From the IMG/VR virus record IMGVR_UViG_3300032296_003307, positions 204,740 to 268,739 of that record: a DNA stretch of 64,000 bases. One strand, given 5' to 3'. Within the stretch, counting starts at the first letter, position 1, and every line of letters starts with the position of its first letter. Shown here piece by piece: positions 12,878 to 20,720 of the stretch. The translations under genes and the position numbers were made by a program. The notes beneath the pieces were generated by a model, which did no database searches, was not told where the DNA came from, and saw only the letters and a list, made by a program, of their open reading frames with translations. The stretch comes from a virus.

Positions 12878-12885
12878 ATATTTAT
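12878..12885 (+). promoter_or_regulatory. Candidate late promoter octamer (ATATTTAT)
   Basis: ATATTTAT, 6 nt before ATG 12892. Confidence 0.55.
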
Positions 12886-12891
12886 TTAATT

Positions 12892-14298
12892 ATGCCAAGA
12901 TTTATTCTAACAGAACAAGAAAGAAAAAGGATTCTTGAATTATATCTAAATGAACAAGTGGCTCAAATACCATACCCAACTGGTGTTACTAAAGCCGCGG
13001 TAGACAAAATACTATCTATTTCGGCACAAAATAAAAAAGGTTTAAGAGGTTCTTATTTGGCTCCTTTACAACAACAAGAAATAGACAAAGAATTTGGTAA
13101 AGATACTTTTAAGAAATTTTTTGATGGTGGCGGTAGAGACGTTTTAGACGGAAAAAAAACATTCAAAGATAGTTCTATACCGGAAATTTTAAATTGTGTA
13201 AGATTTGATGAAAAAGATGGAGACACAATGGGAACCTATACTAACGGTAAAAAATATGTTAGAGTTTTTAATCCAAACAGTATTCAAGTTTTTTGGGAGA
13301 CAGGGGCTTTTCAACAATTTGTACGTAAATCGGATAACTCTGCAGGTTCATTAACTAAAAGTGGTACATACGCATGTAACGCACAAAAGAACGATGTGGT
13401 AATTAGCGCCACCGATACAGGTGCAAATACCGGTTCAGTAAATCTTGATTGTGTAAGATTTGATGAAAAAGATGGAGACACAATGGGAACCTATACTAAC
13501 GGTAAAAAATATGTTAGAGTTTTTAATCCAAACAGTATTCAAGTTTTTTGGGAGACAGGAGAATTTCAACAATTTGTGCGTAAAGCAGACAACTCCGCAG
13601 GTCCATTAACTAAAAGCGGAAAATGGTCTTGTAACGCAACAAAAGATAACGTTGTAATAGACACCAACCAAACCGGTTCTACATCAAACAAGACTGAGTG
13701 GATGACATATTTAACTGACTCAGTTTTTAATGGTAAATCAAAACAATATCTAAAATATAAAGACCAAGACTCTGTTTATTTCCCTGATTCTAAAACATAT
13801 TATACTGAGAAAGAATGGTTTACCGTTGATGATTCAGGAAATGTGACAAAATCAGGATATTGGTTCCAAGACAAAAATAAACCTCAAAACAGCCAGTTTA
13901 CGCAAGGTGAAGGTAAAAATCCAAATGAAAAAACTGTTACAGTTGCACCTCCTTTAGAAAATGTTGCAAAAGGAACCGCAAGTATGAAACAGGGTAACCA
14001 AGGTGATTCTGTAAAAACATTACAACAAATGTTAATAGATAAAGGATATTTAAAAATCAATAATCCAACTAATTACTTTGGTAATATGACCTACAATGCG
14101 GTTCTACAGTTCCAAAAAGACAGTCTTTTGAAAAAACAAGATGGTATCGTTGGTTATGAAACATATACTGCCTTGTATAGAGCCCCTGAAGTTCAAAAAA
14201 CACCTGATGTGAACATACAACCAAAAGGAATACAAGCTCAACCACTTTCGTCCGAAACCCCAAAGACACCTACCCAAATAACAATACCCAATAGATAA
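12892..14298 (+). CDS. Tagged protein with duplicated domain and peptidoglycan-binding domain
   Basis: 468 residues. N-terminus FILTEQERKRILELYLNEQ is a helical tag ending in L-N-E then Q. Two nearly identical ~70-residue modules begin CVRFDEKDGDTMGTY (residues about 102 and 187) and end near NDVVI/DNVVI; a third, diverged module (YLKYKDQDSVYFPDSKTYY) follows. The C-terminus has a PG_binding_1 domain (GNQGDSVKTLQQMLIDKGY ... TYNAVLQFQKD ... GIVGYETYTALY, about 365-425). The combination suggests a packaged or tail-associated cell-wall-binding protein. The late octamer supports virion use. Convergent with the ClpC-like gene 1 bp away. Confidence 0.7.
   Translation: MPRFILTEQERKRILELYLNEQVAQIPYPTGVTKAAVDKILSISAQNKKGLRGSYLAPLQQQEIDKEFGKDTFKKFFDGGGRDVLDGKKTFKDSSIPEILNCVRFDEKDGDTMGTYTNGKKYVRVFNPNSIQVFWETGAFQQFVRKSDNSAGSLTKSGTYACNAQKNDVVISATDTGANTGSVNLDCVRFDEKDGDTMGTYTNGKKYVRVFNPNSIQVFWETGEFQQFVRKADNSAGPLTKSGKWSCNATKDNVVIDTNQTGSTSNKTEWMTYLTDSVFNGKSKQYLKYKDQDSVYFPDSKTYYTEKEWFTVDDSGNVTKSGYWFQDKNKPQNSQFTQGEGKNPNEKTVTVAPPLENVAKGTASMKQGNQGDSVKTLQQMLIDKGYLKINNPTNYFGNMTYNAVLQFQKDSLLKKQDGIVGYETYTALYRAPEVQKTPDVNIQPKGIQAQPLSSETPKTPTQITIPNR
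13193..13304 (+). repeat. Direct repeat copy 1 (112 bp)
   Basis: Identical over 112 bp to 13448-13559, offset 255 bp (85 codons), inside one gene. Identity at silent positions points to a recent tandem duplication or gene conversion. Confidence 0.85.
13448..13559 (+). repeat. Direct repeat copy 2 (112 bp)
   Basis: Second copy of the 112-bp repeat at 13193-13304; the modules diverge on both sides. Confidence 0.85.
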
Positions 14299-14299
14299 G

Positions 14300-16306
14300 T
14301 TAAACTTTTTCTATCTTAATTATTTCGTCAAATTTCAAGACGTAATTTTCACCTTCAATTACATTACCAACCAAGTATTCTTCTGAAATATAATCTTCAA
14401 CTTCATCTTGAATCGCTCTTTTAATCGGTCTGGCACCGAATGTTTCGTCAAACCCGACTTTGGCAATATGTTCAATTATGGTATCGTCAAATTCAAAGTT
14501 AAGTTTTAATTCTGTTAACCTGTCTTTAAGTTTTACTATTTCCAATTTAACAATTTTTTCAATTTCGGGTTGTTTCAAAGAGTTAAAAACAATAACTTCA
14601 TCAATACGATTTAAAAATTCAGGAGAGAAATAATTTTTCATTTCTTTTTGAAGAATTTGACGCTTGTACTCTTCTTGTGTTGAAGAGCTTGATGCGGTTG
14701 AAAAACCAATCTGAGTTCCAAAATCTTGTAATTTTTTAACCCCTAAGTTTGAAGTCATAATAATCAAACAATTTTTAAAGTTGATTTTTCTACCTAAAGA
14801 ATCAGTTAAATGACCTTCATCTAACATCTGTAACAATGTGTTAAAGATTTCTTTGTTTGCCTTTTCAACTTCATCAAACAGAATTACCGAATAAGGTTTG
14901 TTCTTAACTTGTTCGGTTAACTGTCCACCTTCATCGTAACCAACATAACCAGGAGGAGCACCAATCAATTTGGAAATGGTGTGTTTTTCTTGAAACTCAG
15001 ACATATCTACACGGATAAGATTGTCTTCACTACCAAAGATTTGTTTTGCCAATTGTTTTGCCAAGTGAGTCTTACCAACACCTGTTGAACCCAAGAAAAT
15101 GAATGAACCGATAGGTTTATTTGGGTCTTTAATTCCCAACCTATTTCTGCGAATTGATTTTGCAATTTTGGTAACCGCCTCATCTTGTCCAATAACTTTG
15201 TCCATCAGAGATTTGTCTAAGGCAATTAAGTTTGTTTTATCATCAACAGATATTTTAGAAACAGGAATTTTAGTCATAGAAGAAACGACATCCAAAACAA
15301 GTTCAGGTAAAATCTCGCGTTTCTTTTCTGACATTTCTATCTCATACCTTTCCTTTTCATTTTCTAACTTACTGGCAATTTTTTTCTCTTTGTTCCGTAA
15401 TTCTGCCGCCTCTTCATATTTTTGTCTTTTCACAACATCTTTTTTCTTTTCACTTATTTCTCTGAGTTGTGCGGTAAGTTTTTCTATGATTTCAGGTACT
15501 TTGGCCTCTACTTGTGCACGAGCACCAACCTCATCCATAATGTCAAACGCTTTGTCAGGAAACTCTCTGTCGGTAATGTATCTATCAGCCAAATTAACAC
15601 AAAGCTCAAGTACTTCATCAGAATAACTTACTTTGTGATATTCTTGATACTTTGTTCTTAGATTTTTAAGAATTAATAATGTTTCTTTTTTTGATGGTGA
15701 ATCAACAACTACTTTTTGAAATCTGCGTTCTAACGCACCGTCTTTTTCAAAGTTTGTTCTGTATTCATCTAGTGTTGTTGCTCCGATACATTGAATTTCA
15801 CCACGAGCAAGGGCGGGTTTAAATATATTAGAGGCGTCCATAGAGCCCGATGCGTTACCCGCACCAACTATAGTATGAATTTCATCGATAAAAACAATAA
15901 TTTCGGGGTTTTTTGACAATTCTTCAATAATTACTTTTAATCTTTCTTCAAACTGACCACGATATTTTGTTCCAGCAACAATTGATGTCATATCCAATAG
16001 AACAATCCTCTTACTCAATAAGTTACGTGGACAATCACCATTAAAAATTTTCATGGCGAGACCTTCAACAATTGCGGTTTTACCACAACCTGGCTCTCCT
16101 ATGATTATTGGATTGTTTTTCTTTCTTCTTGAAAGAATTTGAGCAATTCGTTGTATTTCACGTTCTCTACCAATTACAGGGTCTAATCTACCTTCTGACG
16201 CCAATTTTATTAGGTCTTTTGAGAAGTTATCCAATACGGGTGTAGATGAACTGTTACGTCTACTTTGCGGTTTTACATTTTCGTTGTCGTCCATTGATTC
16301 AATCAT
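14300..16306 (-). CDS. ClpC/ClpA-like AAA+ unfoldase without Clp-N domain
   Basis: 668 residues from ATG 16306; a TTG start 5 codons earlier lies inside the promoter and a second ATG lies 4 codons later. Domain order: short tail, AAA1 with GEPGCGKT (70-77) and VFIDEIHT, a UVR-like coiled coil (YEEAAELRNKEKKI), AAA2 with GSTGVGKT, ILFDEVEK and a C-terminal D2-small domain. The AAA2 insert carries TQIGFST, matching the (L/I/V)G(F/L) ClpP-docking loop, so it may feed substrates to host ClpP. The N-domain that normally binds substrates and adaptors is absent. Divergent from a UVR-motif protein, a plausible partner. Confidence 0.88.
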   Translation of the reverse strand: MIESMDDNENVKPQSRRNSSSTPVLDNFSKDLIKLASEGRLDPVIGREREIQRIAQILSRRKKNNPIIIGEPGCGKTAIVEGLAMKIFNGDCPRNLLSKRIVLLDMTSIVAGTKYRGQFEERLKVIIEELSKNPEIIVFIDEIHTIVGAGNASGSMDASNIFKPALARGEIQCIGATTLDEYRTNFEKDGALERRFQKVVVDSPSKKETLLILKNLRTKYQEYHKVSYSDEVLELCVNLADRYITDREFPDKAFDIMDEVGARAQVEAKVPEIIEKLTAQLREISEKKKDVVKRQKYEEAAELRNKEKKIASKLENEKERYEIEMSEKKREILPELVLDVVSSMTKIPVSKISVDDKTNLIALDKSLMDKVIGQDEAVTKIAKSIRRNRLGIKDPNKPIGSFIFLGSTGVGKTHLAKQLAKQIFGSEDNLIRVDMSEFQEKHTISKLIGAPPGYVGYDEGGQLTEQVKNKPYSVILFDEVEKANKEIFNTLLQMLDEGHLTDSLGRKINFKNCLIIMTSNLGVKKLQDFGTQIGFSTASSSSTQEEYKRQILQKEMKNYFSPEFLNRIDEVIVFNSLKQPEIEKIVKLEIVKLKDRLTELKLNFEFDDTIIEHIAKVGFDETFGARPIKRAIQDEVEDYISEEYLVGNVIEGENYVLKFDEIIKIEKV

Positions 16307-16310
16307 ACCA

Positions 16311-16318
16311 CAAATATA
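16311..16318 (-). promoter_or_regulatory. Bacteroidota-type promoter -7 element (TATATTTG)
   Basis: TATATTTG on the minus strand, 4 nt before ATG 16306, the same spacing as at 5355 and 2971. Confidence 0.55.
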
Positions 16319-16344
16319 CAACTATGTTTCATATTATCAACTAT

Positions 16345-16380
16345 GACAATTTGTCTTTATTATATGACAAAATGTCATAT
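16345..16380. promoter_or_regulatory. Two palindromic operator-like sites between divergent genes
   Basis: ATATGACA-AAA-TGTCATAT (16362-16380) is a perfect 8-bp inverted repeat. GACAA-T-TTGTC (16345-16355) is a second one sharing the TGACA half-site. They lie between the ClpC-like gene and the UVR-protein gene and could bind one dimeric repressor controlling both. Confidence 0.55.
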
Positions 16381-16443
16381 TTTCTTTTTTGGTATAATTT
16401 TATATAATTGTAAGGAAAATAAAAGAAATAAAAAAATAAAAAT

Positions 16444-16902
16444 ATGTTTAACAGAAATTTTAAATTAAAAGATTGGTTAAAAGAATTTGACGACATTTAT
16501 GAGTCATTAAGTAAATCCGCTTGGGAAATTAAAAACGAAATGGGTTTAGAAGAAAACACTGAATCGGGTGAAAATGAAAACGGTAAGTGGAAAAGAACTA
16601 CCTATACCACACCTGGTAAAAATGGTATAACATACACAGTGACAACTTATCATGTTGGTTCTGATAAAACCGAAACAACTGAAAAAGAAACCGAGATTTA
16701 TATGTTGAAAAAAGAACTTGCTCAGGTAGTGGAAAAACAAGATTTTGAAAAGGCGGTAGAGTTGAGAGATAAAATTAAAAAACTTGAAACATCAAACAAA
16801 GAAATCACTAAATTAGAATCTGATTTGAAATCTGCAATTGACAAAGAAGATTTTGAAACGGCAATCAAACTACGGGACAAAATCAAAAAAATGAAATCCT
16901 AA
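16444..16902 (+). CDS. Two-UVR-motif protein, candidate adaptor for the ClpC-like unfoldase
   Basis: 152 residues: an N-terminal helical region, a beta-rich middle (GKWKRTTYTTPGKNGITYTV, about 41-60) and two tandem UVR motifs (VVEKQDFEKAVELRDKIKKL and IDKEDFETAIKLRDKIKKM). UVR motifs occur in UvrB/UvrC and in McsA, which bind partners through these helical hairpins, and in ClpC itself. The neighbouring divergent unfoldase has a UVR-like segment, so an interaction is a reasonable inference. It is a single gene with its own terminator. Confidence 0.65.
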   Translation: MFNRNFKLKDWLKEFDDIYESLSKSAWEIKNEMGLEENTESGENENGKWKRTTYTTPGKNGITYTVTTYHVGSDKTETTEKETEIYMLKKELAQVVEKQDFEKAVELRDKIKKLETSNKEITKLESDLKSAIDKEDFETAIKLRDKIKKMKS

Positions 16903-16906
16903 TTTT

Positions 16907-16935
16907 AACCCCCGACTTAGTTTCGGGGGTTTTTT
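16907..16935 (+). terminator. Rho-independent terminator
   Basis: AACCCCCGA/TCGGGGGTT hairpin with T run; the next gene's octamer begins immediately after. Confidence 0.85.
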
Positions 16936-16943
16936 ATATTTAT
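16936..16943 (+). promoter_or_regulatory. Candidate late promoter octamer (ATATTTAT)
   Basis: ATATTTAT directly after a terminator, 5 nt before ATG 16949. An insulated position that supports promoter function. Confidence 0.6.
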
Positions 16944-16948
16944 ATTAT

Positions 16949-17323
16949 ATGAAACTTTGGGAAAAATATTTAGATACGACCAAAAAGGATTTGGCCATTC
17001 TGAATGAATACAGAAAAATGAGAAAAATTTTACAGGATTATGATACCGAAGAATGGCAATTATCTAAAGGAATTAATATCCCAACAGAAGCATATTTTAT
17101 TAGGTCTCAAATAGTTGAACGACTTACAAGCTTAAGAAGTATGTTAGAAAAATTGGGTTTAACTAACACCGAAGAAGAACAGTCGGATTTTACTACCTAC
17201 ATTATGACTAAATTTTCAGAAATAGATAAAGAAATACCTTTACAAAAAGGAAATGAACCCGATAATATAAGCGGAGAAAAAATATGGCAATCAAGAGTCA
17301 AACAATCGAAGGTACAAAGATAA
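16949..17323 (+). CDS. Helical hypothetical protein
   Basis: 124 residues, mostly charged helices (EKYLDTTKKDLAILNEYRKM; IVERLTSLRSMLEKLG), no membrane segment. The last 40 bp overlap the start of the KTSC-domain gene in another frame, so the two are coupled. No family recognised. Confidence 0.6.
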   Translation: MKLWEKYLDTTKKDLAILNEYRKMRKILQDYDTEEWQLSKGINIPTEAYFIRSQIVERLTSLRSMLEKLGLTNTEEEQSDFTTYIMTKFSEIDKEIPLQKGNEPDNISGEKIWQSRVKQSKVQR

Positions 17324-17526
17324 TTAATGAAATAGTTTCAACAAACTTGGTTAAAACTACGTATGACGTAGAAGAAAACAGTTTAATTGCGGAATTTAAA
17401 AATGGTGTACAGTACATATACGAAAAAGTTCCCCATGAACTATACGTAAGGTTTAGAAACGCAGAATCGCAGGGAAATTTTTTTAATACACAAATATCTA
17501 AAAAATATAAATACAAAAAACTTTAA
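17284..17526 (+). CDS. KTSC-domain protein
   Basis: 80 residues. The pattern of STNLVKTTYDVEENSLIAEF, then NGVQYIYEKVPHELYVRFRNAES-QGNFFNTQI and KYKYKKL, matches the KTSC fold, named after a C-terminal region of some lysyl-tRNA synthetases. Stand-alone KTSC proteins are common in phages; their role is unresolved, possibly nucleic-acid binding. Overlaps the preceding gene by 40 bp. Confidence 0.75.
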   Translation: MAIKSQTIEGTKIINEIVSTNLVKTTYDVEENSLIAEFKNGVQYIYEKVPHELYVRFRNAESQGNFFNTQISKKYKYKKL

Positions 17527-17535
17527 CATTTCCTT

Positions 17536-17543
17536 GTATTTAT
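17536..17543 (+). promoter_or_regulatory. Candidate late promoter octamer (GTATTTAT)
   Basis: GTATTTAT, 5 nt before ATG 17549. Confidence 0.55.
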
Positions 17544-17548
17544 TATGG

Positions 17549-18301
17549 ATGGCAATTGATAAAGAAATAATTAACTCTTTTGAACCCAAGGATAAATTAA
17601 ATCCAAAAATTTGGTATACACCAAAAGGGGAAGATACACCAAAATTACAACCTGAAGTTAGAACCGCATTACTTAAATCGGCTCAACTTTTTATTGAGTA
17701 CGTAAAAGTAGATTTTTTCTTTTCGGATATTATTATGCCTGGTTCTTTAGCAAATTACAATTGGTCAAAGTATTCAGATGCGGATGTTCACATCATTGTT
17801 AATTTAGACCAATTTGATAGAGATGAAATTCCTTTATACCAAGAGTTATTTAAAATTAAAAAAACACTTTTTAATAATACTCATAACATTAAAGTTAGGG
17901 GATATGATGTTGAAATGTATATCGAAGATAGTTCTGTCCCAAGATTTTCAGAAGGAACATACTCAATAATGTTTGATGAATGGATTTCGGTTCCAAAAAA
18001 AGAAGAATTTAAAATAGATAAAGAACTTTTAAAAAAGAAAACTAAGAATTGGATGGACCAAATTGATTTGGTAATTAGCCAAACAAAAAAAGAAGATGTT
18101 GATGATATACGTGATTTGTTTAAAAAGATTGATGATAAGTTAAAAAAATATAGAACGGAAGGTCTTAGACAAGGTGGTGAGCAATCTTATGAAAATTTAG
18201 TATTTAAAATTTTAAGAAGAAATGGGTATATTGGAAAGATGAAAGACTACGAAACTGAATTCGTTGATAAAAAGTTATCGGTTGAACAAACTGAAGAATA
18301 A
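17549..18301 (+). CDS. Nucleotidyltransferase-fold protein
   Basis: 250 residues from the ATG behind the octamer. It has the polymerase-beta-type pattern: PGSLANYNWSKYSDADVHII supplies GS and the DxD metal pair, and GYDVEMYIED provides the third acidic residue on a later strand. A charged helical C-terminus follows. Enzymes with this core transfer nucleotides to tRNA, proteins or antibiotics, including minimal toxins. No partner antitoxin is visible next to it; the target is unknown. Confidence 0.65.
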   Translation: MAIDKEIINSFEPKDKLNPKIWYTPKGEDTPKLQPEVRTALLKSAQLFIEYVKVDFFFSDIIMPGSLANYNWSKYSDADVHIIVNLDQFDRDEIPLYQELFKIKKTLFNNTHNIKVRGYDVEMYIEDSSVPRFSEGTYSIMFDEWISVPKKEEFKIDKELLKKKTKNWMDQIDLVISQTKKEDVDDIRDLFKKIDDKLKKYRTEGLRQGGEQSYENLVFKILRRNGYIGKMKDYETEFVDKKLSVEQTEE

Positions 18302-18323
18302 TTAAATATTCATTAAGTAACGC

Positions 18324-18331
18324 ATATTTAT
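18324..18331 (+). promoter_or_regulatory. Candidate late promoter octamer (ATATTTAT)
   Basis: ATATTTAT, 10 nt before ATG 18342. Confidence 0.5.
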
Positions 18332-18341
18332 ATAGAAAAAA

Positions 18342-19358
18342 ATGGCTTTAGTAACATATACCATAGCACCATGTGCAGGAGGGAGCACATTAGATGTTGA
18401 ATTTAGTGGCTCATCTTTACCCGTGGTCGGCGGGAATTATTATTTAACCTTTACAGGTGCGACAACTCAAGGTTGTTATGAAATTGTTGATACTTCAGAA
18501 CCAGGAACTGGTTCGGATAAAGTTGATACTATGTCAACAAATTATGGTGATTGTGCGACTTGTTTGACGGCAAATCCAACCCCAACCCCAACACCAACAG
18601 TATCCTTGACTCCATCGGTAACCAAGACACCAACCAATACCCCGACTCAAACCAAAACACAGACACAAACACCAACTAAAACACCAACCCAAACTAAAAC
18701 ACCTACAAACACTCCAACACCTACCACAACACCTTCTACTTGCTTTTCAGCAATAACCGACACTACAAATTGGTATTATACAGATTGTTGCGGTAACTTT
18801 CAAGGAGGAAATGAAATAGGTATTACTGTTTGTGTTGATAGTACTAAACCTAATTCGGGTTTGGCAATTTTGGTAGATTTTCCGTGTAGTCAATCATGCC
18901 CTACACCAACACCAACAGCTTCAGTAACTAAAACACCAACAAACACACCAACTAATACACCAACTAAAACATCAACACCAACTAATACACCAACTAAAAC
19001 TCAAACACCTACAAAAACAACAACAAACACACCAACACCTTCACAAACACAAACTAAGACACCAACTAATACACCAACACCAACCAATACACCAACTAAA
19101 ACATCAACCCCAACAATAACACCAACTAAAACCCCTACACAAACGTCAACACCTACACCCTCATTTACTCCCTTTTATTCGATTGAAACAGGTTCTGAGT
19201 ATTTTATGTGTGTAATTTGTCCCGACGAAGGATTAACAGGTTATACCTATACACCAACAACAGTTCCACATCCAGCAGCAGCAAACGCACAGGAAAACGT
19301 AACTATATACCAAAGAGGTGCAGTCGTAATTGGCGGACCTGATGGATTAAACTCATAA
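18342..19358 (+). CDS. Structural protein with two Pro/Thr-rich linkers
   Basis: 338 residues. A small N-terminal domain (about 1-80, Cys-containing, beta-type), a TPTPT/TKTPTNT linker, a second Cys-rich domain (about 128-185, WYYTDCCGNFQGG), a longer Pro/Thr linker and a short C-terminal domain (about 280-338). The linkers resemble extended, possibly O-glycosylated spacers. The same type of linker occurs in the 59664-62291 fibre protein, suggesting a surface-exposed virion decoration or fibre. Located just before the head genes. No enzymatic motif. Confidence 0.6.
   Translation: MALVTYTIAPCAGGSTLDVEFSGSSLPVVGGNYYLTFTGATTQGCYEIVDTSEPGTGSDKVDTMSTNYGDCATCLTANPTPTPTPTVSLTPSVTKTPTNTPTQTKTQTQTPTKTPTQTKTPTNTPTPTTTPSTCFSAITDTTNWYYTDCCGNFQGGNEIGITVCVDSTKPNSGLAILVDFPCSQSCPTPTPTASVTKTPTNTPTNTPTKTSTPTNTPTKTQTPTKTTTNTPTPSQTQTKTPTNTPTPTNTPTKTSTPTITPTKTPTQTSTPTPSFTPFYSIETGSEYFMCVICPDEGLTGYTYTPTTVPHPAAANAQENVTIYQRGAVVIGGPDGLNS
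18574..19170 (+). repeat. Pro/Thr codon repeats (two tracts)
   Basis: Imperfect repeats of ACNCCNACN-type codons at about 18574-18744 and 18898-19170, encoding (T-P-T-x) spacers and separated by a globular domain. Confidence 0.8.
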
Positions 19359-19382
19359 TAAAATAAAATAAAAAACTATATC

Positions 19383-20720
19383 ATGGCAGATTTAAAACCA
19401 ATCGGTAGTGAAAAACTCCAAGGACAGGATAAAATTTCAAGAATTTTGCAAATTGCAAATTATAAAGAAGTCCGCCCTTCAAATATAAACGAAACATCCA
19501 AAGATGAATATAGTAGAACTTTGGCTGATGGTAATGAATACCATATTGTAAAAGAAAAATTGGGTTACGTTATCAAGAAAAAAGTTAACGAGTCTTTAGA
19601 ATACATAGACCAAATGCAAAATAGAAAGCATTACGACTCATATGGTTCCGCACTTAAAAGACTAAACTTAATGATTAAAGAACAAAACATACTCCATGGT
19701 AATGATGAGGGTATCTCTTTGTTTGGTGAACAGAAAAAATTTGTACTAAAAACACCAAAACCAAAAGCACCTGAGGGCGATGATACACCAGCACCACCAA
19801 TGGCAGATGTTCCGCCAGCACCCGCAGAACCGGGCGGAGGAACAGGTCTATCATATGGCGGAGATACACCACCAACAGGAGGAGATGATATGCCACCTCC
19901 ACCACCTGGTGACGAGATGGGCGGTGATTTAGCACCTGAACCTGGTATGGGTGATGAAGGTGATTTGGCTCCTGATATGGGTGGAGAAGAGGGAGATATT
20001 GAACCTGCGGAACCTGATGACGAAGGCGAGGTTACAATGAAAACGATTCAAAAATTAACAGGTAAACTTGGTCAAAAAATCAGAATGATTAACGATTCTG
20101 TCGGAATGACTTCTGATGACGTAAAGTATGTAATTAACTCAATATTATCGGCTTTAAATGTTTCTTTACTCGATGAAGACGACAGACAAGACATCATTGA
20201 CAGATTAGAAGAAATGCCTGAAGATATGGGCGATGAAGGAGATGAATCAGGATTGATACCTGAACCTGACGGTATGGACATTGGTGATGAAGGAGATGAA
20301 GGAGGGTTAATTCCTGAACCAGAAGGAGAAATGACTGAAGAAGTCCCTACTTACGGTAAAGGATACAAACCCGGCGACAATCATCCTTACACTACAAAAG
20401 TTAGTAAAATAATGGATTCTGTTTTTGCAGAATCTAAAGTAGATAAAGTTCTTAAATCATACTTCAATATTTCTGAGTCAGAAAAAAAATTCAAGAAAAA
20501 TATTGAGATTCAAAAGGGTGTGGAAAGAGCGGATAAAATTAAAAGAACTTTAGGTCAGATAAAGAAACTTAGTGAGACCGTTGAGCAACAAATGGCATCT
20601 GAATTTATAATTAAAGAAAATTCTGAATTTACATTAGTTGGTAAAACCAATAAAGATAATTTAATTTTTGAACACGAGGGAACTCAAATCAAAATCACAC
20701 CAAGAGGCGAAATTCTATGA
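19383..20720 (+). CDS. Head-region protein with acidic Pro/Gly linker
   Basis: 445 residues. A helical N-terminal domain (1-110), a low-complexity Pro/Gly/Asp/Glu region (about 120-215, with PPPPPGDEMGGD), a middle helical domain, a second acidic linker (EPDGMDIGDEGDEGG) and a C-terminal part containing SYFNISESEKKF (I-S-E, a possible protease site) and a small beta tail. First gene of a tightly spaced run leading to the terminase. Probably a virion component of unknown role. Confidence 0.55.
   Translation: MADLKPIGSEKLQGQDKISRILQIANYKEVRPSNINETSKDEYSRTLADGNEYHIVKEKLGYVIKKKVNESLEYIDQMQNRKHYDSYGSALKRLNLMIKEQNILHGNDEGISLFGEQKKFVLKTPKPKAPEGDDTPAPPMADVPPAPAEPGGGTGLSYGGDTPPTGGDDMPPPPPGDEMGGDLAPEPGMGDEGDLAPDMGGEEGDIEPAEPDDEGEVTMKTIQKLTGKLGQKIRMINDSVGMTSDDVKYVINSILSALNVSLLDEDDRQDIIDRLEEMPEDMGDEGDESGLIPEPDGMDIGDEGDEGGLIPEPEGEMTEEVPTYGKGYKPGDNHPYTTKVSKIMDSVFAESKVDKVLKSYFNISESEKKFKKNIEIQKGVERADKIKRTLGQIKKLSETVEQQMASEFIIKENSEFTLVGKTNKDNLIFEHEGTQIKITPRGEIL

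Noticed and set aside
12892-14298. Assembly artefact as explanation for the 112-bp repeat
   Set aside because: Flanking module sequence differs between copies and the frame is kept, so a real duplication is more likely, although read data were not available.
14300-16306. ClpB-type disaggregase
   Set aside because: The long ClpB middle coiled coil is absent; the spacer is a short UVR-like segment and a ClpP-docking-like IGF loop is present, favouring ClpC/ClpA.
16307-16321. TTG start five codons upstream for the ClpC-like protein
   Set aside because: These bases overlap the TATATTTG promoter element, so they are unlikely to be in the mRNA.
16345-16380. CtsR-type heat-shock operator
   Set aside because: CtsR sites are direct repeats of a GTCAAA-like heptamer in Firmicutes; here the elements are inverted repeats in a Bacteroidota-like context.
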